Origin: Schlesneria sp. DSM 10557
GTDB taxonomy: Bacteria > Planctomycetota > Planctomycetia > Planctomycetales > Planctomycetaceae
Direction of reading: 5' to 3'
Length of the DNA stretch: 64,000 bases
Assembly (NCBI RefSeq): GCF_041860085.1
Contig: NZ_CP124747.1
Coordinates: 4,588,001-4,652,000 of the forward strand
Shown here: positions 56,760-64,000 of the stretch, in pieces
How positions within the stretch are numbered: position 1 is the first letter of the stretch
Layout: every line of letters begins with the position of its first letter
Made by a program: the position numbers and the translations under genes
Notes under the pieces: model-generated
Seen by the model: only the letters and a program-made list of their open reading frames with translations
Told to the model about the DNA's origin: nothing
Database searches by the model: none

Positions 56760-57251
56760 TTATTCGGGGACTCGCAACAGACGGAACTGGTCGTCGGCCA
56801 GGTTGCCGATCATGACGGTGTACTGCGAGGCCCGGTGAAGTGCACCGGGATTGATGTCGCGAGTCGCCCCTTCGATTCGATCCGAAGGGATATGCGTGTG
56901 ACCGGTAAAGAGGTAGTCGGGGTTGCTCGCTCGCAGCCGCCGGTACTCGCGAGGGATATGACCATGCGTGATGCCGATTCGCTTCCCCGCGAGAGTGACT
57001 TCGCCGCCCCATCCCAGGTTGATCGAGCCCTGTGCTTTTTCGATCGCAGCTTGAATTAACTCGGCACTACGCAGGTCATTGTTTCCCAGGACAAAGTAGC
57101 ACTGGAGGGCCGAGCAAATCGTCACGATGTCGGGGTCGGTCAGGTCGCCACAATGAATGAGTGCTTCTGCCCCCTCGTCCTGCAGGAGTCGAACGGCTGA
57201 CTCGGTACGTCTTCGCTGGTTATGCGTGTCTGACAAGATACCGATCAGCAT
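56760..57251 (-). CDS. YfcE-like metallophosphoesterase
   Basis: The 163-residue protein is a compact YfcE/MJ0936-type phosphodiesterase with the calcineurin-like metal motifs SDTHNQ (about 7-12), CGDLTD (about 34-39), GNND (about 54-57), ITHGH (about 95-99), TGHTH (about 116-120). It hydrolyses phosphodiester bonds using two metal ions; natural substrate is unknown. TAAGGAG upstream of the ATG confirms the start. Confidence 0.92.
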   Translation of the reverse strand: MLIGILSDTHNQRRRTESAVRLLQDEGAEALIHCGDLTDPDIVTICSALQCYFVLGNNDLRSAELIQAAIEKAQGSINLGWGGEVTLAGKRIGITHGHIPREYRRLRASNPDYLFTGHTHIPSDRIEGATRDINPGALHRASQYTVMIGNLADDQFRLLRVPE

Positions 57252-57756
57252 CGAAAATTCTCCTTAGCGTGAAATCAACGAGGCACTTTCTCAACAGAGT
57301 GGGCGACGGATTGCGGTCGAGACTGAAGTGAGTCTCTCTATCGGATCAGACAACGGAAATCCCGCTGACGATCCCGACGAATGGCACTTTCAAGTTTTTG
57401 TCGGTCGGACTTCCCACCAAAGATGTCAGATCGTGGAAAGAGTAAGGCGCAGGCTGAGCCGACATCAGGGCCGAAACAAATTGTGGGATGCTTTGGGAGA
57501 GGTGCAGTCTAGCAAACTCGCGAAGGAAAAAGCTCTATCGTCAGTGCGATCAAGGCGATATCTTCCCAATTCATGCACCCTGGTTTATGTGGCTGTATCG
57601 CCGAGAGGATCGACCCTCAGGCAGGAGCGGCCGGCTCAAGGTGACGTTTTTTGAAGGTTCGCTCGACCCTGTAACTGTGAGTTTCCGCCCGGAAGAGATT
57701 GAATCGATCGAGCGAACACTTGTCGTGTGGTTCCTCTATTTTCTGATGAGACCCCT
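57252..57756. other. Divergent intergenic region
   Basis: About 500 bp between the phosphodiesterase (minus) and the dehydrogenase (plus). A plus-strand frame from 57488 reading into the dehydrogenase start has protein-like stretches (VTVSFRPEEIESIERTLV) but no ribosome binding site or family; I do not call it. Confidence 0.35.
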
Positions 57757-58785
57757 ATGCGTGCCATCCAACTCGAAAAGCCGCTTCAGTTTCGTTTGAT
57801 CGATATCCCCGAGCCAGAAGCTCCGCAGGCGGATGAGGCCGTTGTTCGAGTCCATCGAATCGGGATCTGCGGAACCGACCTCAGTGGCTACCTCGGCAAG
57901 ATGCCGTTCTACTCGTACCCGCGAATTCCCGGTCACGAGCTGGGTGTCGAAGTGGTGGCGGTTGGTTCGGGAGTCACCAACGTCAAAGTGGGAGACCGCT
58001 GCTCGGTCGAACCTTACATGAATAACCCCAACAGTTTCGCCAGTCGCCGGGGCCGCCCGAACTGTTGTGAGGACCTGCAAGTGTTGGGGGTGCACACCGA
58101 CGGCGGAATGAGGCCCCTGTTCAAGGTCCCTGCTCGCAAGCTACATCCCTCCGCAAAGCTCTCGCTGGAGCAGTTGGCGCTGGTGGAGACACTGGCCATT
58201 GGGTGCCACGCCGTCGCCCGTTGTGCTCCTCAACCCGGAGAGGATGTTCTGGTGATTGGAGCCGGACCGATCGGCCTGAGCGTCATCGAGTTCGTGAAAT
58301 TGACCGGCGCAAACCTGATCGTGATGGACATGGTCGCCAGCCGACTGGAGTTCTGTCGCAATACGATGGGTGTCAAGCACACCGTTCAGGCCGGGGACGG
58401 TCAAGAGGAAGCGACGCTGCGCAAACTGACCGACGGCCATCTTCCGACAATCGTCATCGACGCCACGGGAAGCTGCAAGTCGATGTCACATGCCCTGAAC
58501 TATGTCGGCCATACGGGCAAGCTGGTATTTGTAGGGATCACGACCGAGAACGTCTCGTTCGGTCATCCCCTGATGCATCGGCGTGAGATGACTCTTCTGG
58601 CAAGTCGCAACGCACTCCCGGAAGACTTCGGCCGGATCATTGGGCTGATCGAGGCGGGGACGATCGACACACGTCCCTGGGTGACGCACAGAACAAGCTT
58701 CGACGAATTGATCGCGGAGTTCCCCAGCTACACGAAACCGGAAACGGGGGTCATTAAGGCGATCGTGGAAGTGCCGATGTCCTGA
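57757..58785 (+). CDS. Zinc-dependent alcohol dehydrogenase (MDR family, sugar/polyol type)
   Basis: ATG 57757 gives 342 residues of a medium-chain dehydrogenase: RVHRIGICGTDLSGYLGKMP (first catalytic-zinc Cys), PRIPGHELGVEV (His-Glu), a NCCEDLQVLGVHTDGGM segment, and the Rossmann glycine motif VLVIGAGPIGLS at about 158. The closest-looking subfamilies are L-idonate, galactitol and other sugar/polyol dehydrogenases. The four-Cys structural zinc lobe is not complete, as in several of them. It uses NAD(P) to oxidise a secondary alcohol. Substrate and pathway are unknown; no sugar cluster is adjacent. Confidence 0.88.
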   Translation: MRAIQLEKPLQFRLIDIPEPEAPQADEAVVRVHRIGICGTDLSGYLGKMPFYSYPRIPGHELGVEVVAVGSGVTNVKVGDRCSVEPYMNNPNSFASRRGRPNCCEDLQVLGVHTDGGMRPLFKVPARKLHPSAKLSLEQLALVETLAIGCHAVARCAPQPGEDVLVIGAGPIGLSVIEFVKLTGANLIVMDMVASRLEFCRNTMGVKHTVQAGDGQEEATLRKLTDGHLPTIVIDATGSCKSMSHALNYVGHTGKLVFVGITTENVSFGHPLMHRREMTLLASRNALPEDFGRIIGLIEAGTIDTRPWVTHRTSFDELIAEFPSYTKPETGVIKAIVEVPMS

Positions 58786-58940
58786 TAGCCGCAAGGGACC
58801 TCCCGCAGTTAAGAAACGGGCGACGCGGTGGCTTGGTCTGCCGCTCGCCCGGGGCACTTTAATCGACCATAGAAACGCAGGACGTTTGAGAAAAACTGAA
58901 GGAGCAGACGCGGGGCCGCTCACACCTGAATCGAGACCGG

Positions 58941-59840
58941 CTACACGGTCTGGTCTGTGCCCGCTGACGTAGCGGCATCGGCCTGCTGCTTCCGCTGTGC
59001 TTCGAACGCTCGCTTCATCGCGGTGTAGCGGCGTTCCAGGAAGAAGATGATGAGCAGAATGATCGGGATACCGCCCCACTTGATCAGGGGCGAGTTTTCG
59101 AGGTTATCAGGGAGGCTATCCTTCACGAGAACCGTCAGTGCCAACATGGCGCCGTTTCCGATAACGGCCCCCAGTGTACTCCCCCAGAAAATGGCCCAGC
59201 GGGAAAGACCCAGTAGACGACCAAAAATGGCACCACCGGCACTTCCGGTAGCAGCCAGAGGAAATGCGATAAACGCCAGGAGGCCCAGAAACGTCATGCG
59301 TTTCATCCAGGGCTGGTGAGCCAGAATGAACTCGCTGTCACTGGACAACGAGGCGATTTTGGGGCCGATCCACGGAAGACGAAACATGAAGCCCACATGG
59401 AAGGCAAAGAACAGTGCGACCATCGCATCCTGGTAAGTCACCATCCAGAAGAGGGTCGTCGGGCTGAGACCACTAAAGGGGGTGACGATCGAAAAGCGAC
59501 CGAGGAAGGCGAATGAGCAGGCGGCAGCAAAGAGAAGCTTTCCGCAGAAGACCGGACCGCTGACGAGATAGACCACGCCGAACAGCAGCATCGTCGTCAG
59601 TAGGGGACCAATCAATGTCCCCAGCCAGATCGCAAAGTGATTTTTGTGGAAGTCCTTCTCGAACTTCAGAAACGACTCCACCATCCGCTCGTGTTCCACG
59701 GCGTCCGGCAGGGTGTTCTCAGGCGGAGGTGAGTGGTGGTTTTCGAGCATGTGGATATCGGGAGAATTCAGCTCGCATCCGGCCAGTTCCCTTGTTGAGG
59801 TCTCTGGTCGGATGCGATTGTCGAGCGTGATCTTCATCAT
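58941..59840 (-). CDS. Small multidrug export family membrane protein
   Basis: The 299-residue protein has a soluble N-terminus of about 65 residues and then helices at about 70-93, 98-118, 125-150, 190-215, 220-240 and 255-275. FPLAATGSAGGAIFGRLLGLSRW and FWGSTLGAVIGNG match the Sm_multidrug_ex (PF06695-type) signature. Family members are annotated as small multidrug exporters but evidence is thin; the re-entrant Gly/Ala motifs recall DedA-like proteins. It lies between the dehydrogenase (convergent) and nuoN (same strand, 61 bp). Confidence 0.75.
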   Translation of the reverse strand: MMKITLDNRIRPETSTRELAGCELNSPDIHMLENHHSPPPENTLPDAVEHERMVESFLKFEKDFHKNHFAIWLGTLIGPLLTTMLLFGVVYLVSGPVFCGKLLFAAACSFAFLGRFSIVTPFSGLSPTTLFWMVTYQDAMVALFFAFHVGFMFRLPWIGPKIASLSSDSEFILAHQPWMKRMTFLGLLAFIAFPLAATGSAGGAIFGRLLGLSRWAIFWGSTLGAVIGNGAMLALTVLVKDSLPDNLENSPLIKWGGIPIILLIIFFLERRYTAMKRAFEAQRKQQADAATSAGTDQTV

Positions 59841-59901
59841 CCCGAAAGATCATAACCAATCAAATTGCGATGCGAGAAGCAGAGGGTCTCGCACTTCACA
59901 T

Positions 59902-61455
59902 TCAAGGCATAATGCTTTGGATTGGAGTCCACAGCCAACCGGGCAGGAAGAACAGCCCAATGGTACCAATCAGGCAGAGTCCGGCAGCGATCAGCGAAGG
60001 CGTTTCCGGCTGACTATCGTACTCGCTTCGATCAACAGGGTCACGCAGGAACATGACACCGATAATCTTCAGATAGTACCAGGCACCCAGAACCGCGTTG
60101 ATCGCGAGGATCACGGCCAACTGCTTGCTCCCTTCGCTTCCCTGTGACCAGGCGGCGAAGAAGAGATTAAGCTTACCGAGCAAACCGGCTGTCGGTGGCA
60201 ACCCGGCGAGACTGAACAGAAAGACCGAGAGGATCAGAGCCAGAGCCGGGCGGTGGTGAGACAACCCGTTCAGGTCATCGTAGGTTTCAATTCGCTTGTT
60301 CTTCCGGCTGGCGGCAATCAGAACGGCGAATGTACCCAGTGTCATAGAACCATAGACGGCGAGGTAGAACAGCATAGCGCCGATGCCACTGACGGCATTC
60401 CGGGTAACTCCCTCCGCCAGGGTGCCGGTTTCTTTGTGGAACTCGTGCTCCATGCCCACAATCAGACCGACCATCATGTAACCAGCGTGCGACACGCTGG
60501 AATAAGCCAACAGTCGGCGAATGTCGGTCTGAAGCAGAGCCATGAGGTTGCCGACAAACATCGTGATGACCGCCAGCCACCACAGGACGGGAACCGCCGC
60601 GGGTGTGATCGACCACGCTGTCAGAATCTCATCGGAACCGGTCGCTGGGACGAGAAGCCGGAGCAATGCGACGAGACCCGCCACTTTGGGGATGAACGAC
60701 AACATCGCAGCCGATGAAGTCGGAGCCCCCTGGAAGACGTCAGGAGCGTAAAAATGGAACGGCACAGCAGTCAATCGAAAGCCGAGACCGGCGATGATCA
60801 TCACCGTGGCAACCGTCACCAGAGAGTTGATCGGATGAGGTCCTGCAGTGAGGGCGGCGTGGATCGCCGCAAGATTCGTGGTTCCGGTGACTCCGTAGAG
60901 ATAACTCATTCCGAACAGCACGAAGGCGGACGAGAAGATACTCAGCAGGAAGTACTTCAGCGTTGCCTCTTGAGCAGGGGCGTCACGTCGAGGAAGCAGC
61001 AGGAAGAGGTAGGTCGGGACGCTGACCAGTTCCAGAGCAACAAAGAGCTCGACCAGATCATTTGCGGCGGCGATCAAGTTGACGCCCGCAAGAATCGCCA
61101 AAAGGCAAGCGTGAGATTCGGCCGACCGCGAGTCGTCAGCCTGATTCCAGTGCAGCAGAACCAGGATGGCACCGAAAACCAGTGTCAGGCCACGGACGTA
61201 CCAGGTCAATTCGTCAAGAATGAAAGGGCCGAGTGTCCGGGTAACAGGGGTCGACTGCCACCAGGCGCAGCCAGCGATCAGGATGGCCAGCAGGGAAAAC
61301 ATTCCCCAGCGATGTCGAAGACCTGCCGGCGCTTCTCCTCGTTCACTCACGAGAAAAGGAGCGGCAAAGAAGATCAGACATGCGGAGGCCAACAGGATCG
61401 CATCTGGGACAACGAGCGAGAATGCCCCATTCAGATGTTGAATGGCTTCGTTCAA
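59902..61455 (-). CDS. nuoN: NADH-quinone oxidoreductase subunit N
   Basis: The 517-residue polytopic protein is an antiporter-like complex I subunit with about 14 helices. It has the conserved first-half Glu/Lys region (LFVALELVSVPTYLFLLLPR) and a second half with FHFYAPDVFQGAPTSSAAML and LLAYSSVSHAGYMMVGL, which carry the proton-channel Lys/His residues. It pumps protons in the membrane arm of complex I. It overlaps nuoM by 4 bp (ATGA), so the two are translationally coupled, and it is the last gene of the nuo operon. Confidence 0.96.
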   Translation of the reverse strand: MNEAIQHLNGAFSLVVPDAILLASACLIFFAAPFLVSERGEAPAGLRHRWGMFSLLAILIAGCAWWQSTPVTRTLGPFILDELTWYVRGLTLVFGAILVLLHWNQADDSRSAESHACLLAILAGVNLIAAANDLVELFVALELVSVPTYLFLLLPRRDAPAQEATLKYFLLSIFSSAFVLFGMSYLYGVTGTTNLAAIHAALTAGPHPINSLVTVATVMIIAGLGFRLTAVPFHFYAPDVFQGAPTSSAAMLSFIPKVAGLVALLRLLVPATGSDEILTAWSITPAAVPVLWWLAVITMFVGNLMALLQTDIRRLLAYSSVSHAGYMMVGLIVGMEHEFHKETGTLAEGVTRNAVSGIGAMLFYLAVYGSMTLGTFAVLIAASRKNKRIETYDDLNGLSHHRPALALILSVFLFSLAGLPPTAGLLGKLNLFFAAWSQGSEGSKQLAVILAINAVLGAWYYLKIIGVMFLRDPVDRSEYDSQPETPSLIAAGLCLIGTIGLFFLPGWLWTPIQSIMP

Positions 61456-63125
61456 GGGAGGACCTCCGAGCCGAGAGCCACGCTCGGCAGATTATTCAAA
61501 GTTGTATGAGTTGCGACTTCAGGTTGAGTGGCCTTGAAGTTGCCGTAGAGCTTGGCGACGGCTTCAACATCAGGCCGGATCAGGTTCAGGAGGGGCTGTG
61601 GGAACAATCCCAGCACCAGGCACAGCGTCAGCAAGGGAGCCAGTGCGGCGACTTCGCGGACATTCAGGTCGGTAGCAGGCTCATGGTGTCCGTGACTATG
61701 GTCTTCAGCGGGCAATCGGACCTTACCGAAGAATGCGTGCTGCACAACACCGAGCAGATACCAGGCACCGAGAACGACACCCACGGCACCAAGTGCGGCG
61801 AGGATGACTCCCTGTCCGCCACCTGCCTTGAACATCCCGGCAAGGCACAGGAATTCACCAACGAAGCCGTTCAGGCCGGGCAGGCCGATACTTGCAAAGG
61901 AGGTGAAAACCATTGCCACGCCCATCAGCGGGAGCTTGGTGGCAAGGCCACCCAGTTCGGTCAGTTGGCGAGTGTGATAGCGTTCGTAGAACATCCCGAC
62001 GATACAGAACAACGCCCCGGTCGATAGACCGTGGTTGATCATCTGCAGCACGCCGCCGCTGATCCCTTCAACGTTCAAGGCAAACAAGCCCAGCATGCAG
62101 AAGCCAAGGTGAGCGACCGAACTATAGGCGACTAGTTTCTTAATGTCTGTTTGTGACAGAGCACAGAAGGATCCGTAGATGATGCCAATGGCGGCCATGC
62201 TTCCGATCAATGGCAGGCCAGTGTTGAGGCATGCATCGGGCAGCATGGGCAACAAAAGTCGGAGAAAACCGTAGGTTCCAAGCTTGAGGAGGACACCTGC
62301 CAGCAGGACCGAACCTGCCGTGGGGGCTTCCACGTGAGCCAGTGGAAGCCACGTATGGAATGGGAACAAGGGGACCTTCACCATGAATCCCGCTGAGATC
62401 ATGAGGAACAAGGTGAACTGTGTTGCGGCTGGCAGCGGATTTCGAACGAGAGCCGATGCCAGGTCGGGGATGGAAAACGGGGTGGTCAGACCGGGATTGA
62501 GCTGGACCGTCGTCACGACGAGTGAGACAAGCCCGAGCAGCGTGATCAAGCTGCCAGCAAGAGTGTAGACGAAGAACTTCCCTGCGGCGTAACGTCGAAG
62601 CGGTCCCCCCCAGATCCCCACGAGGAAGAACAGCGGGATCAGCGTGAACTCGAAGAACACATAGAACAGGATGATGTCGAAAGCGCAGAAGACTCCAATC
62701 AGCCCTGTTTCCAGGATAAGCAGGCACGCATAGAACTCGGCAGCACGCTCCTTGATGGCCGTCCAGGAGACGAGCACCGACGAGATGGTCAGAATGGTCG
62801 TCAGGACCACCATTGCGGTACTGATTCCATCAAGGCCGAGGAAAAATTCCAGCTTGATGTTGGGGCTATGCGGACCTGCCTGTGACAAATCCAGCCAGGT
62901 GTGGCGCTGGACAAGTTGTGGATGAACCGGTCCACGCTCGGAAGAGGGGACTTCCGGCAAGGCCAGAAACTGAGCCGCGACACCCCACGAAACGAAGAAG
63001 GTGACCAGCGTGGCCAGCAAGGCGACCCAGCGAGCGCGTGATGCAGGAGCCTGTGGATCCAGCAGCAGCAACGCCCCGGCAGCGACTGCCGGTATGAAAA
63101 TCATGATCACTAGTAGACTGGACAT
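61452..63125 (-). CDS. nuoM: NADH-quinone oxidoreductase subunit M
   Basis: The 557-residue antiporter-like subunit shows FYVFFEFTLIPLFFLVGIWG with the essential Glu in the discontinuous helix region, FMVKVPLFPFHTWLPLAHVEAP with the central Lys, and LVAYSSVAHLGFCMLGLF. It is slightly longer than E. coli NuoM owing to a His-rich loop (AEDHSHGHHEPATDL) near 480. It sits 13 bp after nuoL and overlaps nuoN, with the usual order L-M-N. Confidence 0.97.
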   Translation of the reverse strand: MSSLLVIMIFIPAVAAGALLLLDPQAPASRARWVALLATLVTFFVSWGVAAQFLALPEVPSSERGPVHPQLVQRHTWLDLSQAGPHSPNIKLEFFLGLDGISTAMVVLTTILTISSVLVSWTAIKERAAEFYACLLILETGLIGVFCAFDIILFYVFFEFTLIPLFFLVGIWGGPLRRYAAGKFFVYTLAGSLITLLGLVSLVVTTVQLNPGLTTPFSIPDLASALVRNPLPAATQFTLFLMISAGFMVKVPLFPFHTWLPLAHVEAPTAGSVLLAGVLLKLGTYGFLRLLLPMLPDACLNTGLPLIGSMAAIGIIYGSFCALSQTDIKKLVAYSSVAHLGFCMLGLFALNVEGISGGVLQMINHGLSTGALFCIVGMFYERYHTRQLTELGGLATKLPLMGVAMVFTSFASIGLPGLNGFVGEFLCLAGMFKAGGGQGVILAALGAVGVVLGAWYLLGVVQHAFFGKVRLPAEDHSHGHHEPATDLNVREVAALAPLLTLCLVLGLFPQPLLNLIRPDVEAVAKLYGNFKATQPEVATHTTLNNLPSVALGSEVLP

Positions 63126-63138
63126 CGAAAAAACTTCC

Positions 63139-64000
63139 TCACATCGTTGCCGCTAACGCTCTGAGCACCGAGACCAAGCACACTACGAGACCAATCATCA
63201 TGACTGCCCCGTAGTTCTGCACCATGCCGTTCTGGACTGGCCGGATGATGCTTCCCAGCAGGCCGGGAAGAAATCCAAAGCAATCCACCAGCGTATCCAC
63301 TACCCAGCGATCGAAGAGTTCGCAAATGGTGGCGAAAACTCGAAGCGGAGCGGCGATGATTTTGTAACCCAACCAATCGATATAAAGACCTTCCTGTGAG
63401 GCGGCGTAGCCGTAGGAAAGTTTCTGTTTGAGGTTCTCTGCAGTGCGAGGGGAAACAACGTAGAGGAAGTAGGCGATCGCAATGCCGCCGATGGCGAGGA
63501 CAGAACTGATGCCCATCATTAACCAGTTGAGGGCAAAATCGTGCCCCTCTGGAAGACCGGGGGTGTGATGCAGATAGTGGCTGTAAAGGTGTGTTGGTCC
63601 GGTGACGAGACCGATCGCCAGTGCGGCAACAGCGAGAATGGCAAGTGGTCCTGCCATGGCTGGTGGGGCGTCGTGCGGATGATGACCTGCTTCCTCGGGG
63701 AACTTCTCTTCGCCCCAGAAGGTCATGAAGTAGGCGCGGAATGTATAGAACGCAGTCATCAGGGAGGTCAGCAACGCGACACCGAGAATGATGCGGTAAT
63801 AGCCGGGGTTTCGGCCGTGGCTTGAAGCCGAGGCCAGAACCGCCAGGATCTCGTCCTTACTCCAGAAACCGGACAGCAGGGGGACACCGGCGAGAGCGAG
63901 TGCACCTGCGAGAAAGGCCCAGTGGGTAATGGGCAGGGCCTTACGCAAGCCGCTGAAGCGCCGCATATCGATAATGTCGCCCATCGCGTGCATGACCGAA
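63139..64000 (-). CDS. nuoL: NADH-quinone oxidoreductase subunit L, C-terminal part
   Basis: The gene continues past the right edge of the window; only the last 287 or so codons are seen. HAMGDIIDMRRFSGLRKALP, AGVPLLSGFWSKDEILA and FYTFRAYFMTFWGEE are the hallmarks of NuoL in helices 12-15. The C-terminal long amphipathic helix and final helix (VVCLVSVLRALAAT) follow. It is the distal proton-pumping subunit of complex I, and the first member seen of the L-M-N run. Confidence 0.95.
   Translation of the reverse strand, partial: SVMHAMGDIIDMRRFSGLRKALPITHWAFLAGALALAGVPLLSGFWSKDEILAVLASASSHGRNPGYYRIILGVALLTSLMTAFYTFRAYFMTFWGEEKFPEEAGHHPHDAPPAMAGPLAILAVAALAIGLVTGPTHLYSHYLHHTPGLPEGHDFALNWLMMGISSVLAIGGIAIAYFLYVVSPRTAENLKQKLSYGYAASQEGLYIDWLGYKIIAAPLRVFATICELFDRWVVDTLVDCFGFLPGLLGSIIRPVQNGMVQNYGAVMMIGLVVCLVSVLRALAATM

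Noticed and set aside
57488-57799. 103-codon plus-strand frame before the alcohol dehydrogenase
   Set aside because: Some protein-like sequence, but it overlaps the dehydrogenase start and has no ribosome binding site.

Overview
The window looks like chromosomal DNA of a planctomycete. The clues are two Tat-exported DUF1501 proteins, a PrkA kinase next to a DUF444 protein, a trypsin-like protease fused to a thioredoxin-like domain, an ABC-2 permease fused to a CPBP protease, single dispersed genes for type II secretion/type IV pilus parts (GspF, GspE), and many short monocistronic units with long spacers. The lineage is inferred from gene content and protein style; no rRNA marker is present. 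I saw no tRNA, rRNA or CRISPR array by eye.

Layout. 0-8.9 kb: a zinc-ribbon P-loop GTPase-like protein, a lipoprotein, a low-molecular-weight phosphatase, the membrane-anchored protease/thioredoxin fusion, a 2-Cys peroxiredoxin and GspF. 8.9-18 kb: a secreted protein, an ExeA-like ATPase, the DUF444/PrkA stress module and the permease/protease fusion. 18-30 kb: DUF1501, RNase III, a small secreted OB-fold-like protein, a GT39-like membrane glycosyltransferase, then a minus-strand run of ilvB, a small protein, gspE and cvpA, then a small anchored protein and ribosomal protein L27. 30-41.8 kb: TolC-like outer-membrane lipoprotein, SppA, an EEP-family hydrolase, ComEC, a second DUF1501 protein and a short UvrA paralogue.

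41.9-52.7 kb is an accessory region: a complete class C group II intron (about 41972-44011), an IS1182-like element with matching ends (about 44812-46334), an amidohydrolase remnant boxed by a 13-bp inverted repeat, a prepilin-like two-helix protein, a RAYT-type Y1 transposase, an IS4-like DDE transposase, a DUF2310 gene between two imperfect 350-bp direct repeats full of REP-like palindromes, and an isolated 23-bp perfect palindrome. Of the core-type genes there, only an SRPBCC protein is recognisable.

52.7-64 kb returns to housekeeping content: DinB-like protein, M42 aminopeptidase, BON-domain protein, a BtaA-like (DUF3419) transferase, YfcE-like phosphodiesterase, a zinc alcohol dehydrogenase, a small-multidrug-export-family membrane protein, and the end of a respiratory complex I operon (nuoL partial, nuoM, nuoN; reading leftward). 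Starts were moved from the longest frame where a signal peptide, Shine-Dalgarno sequence or family alignment indicated it.
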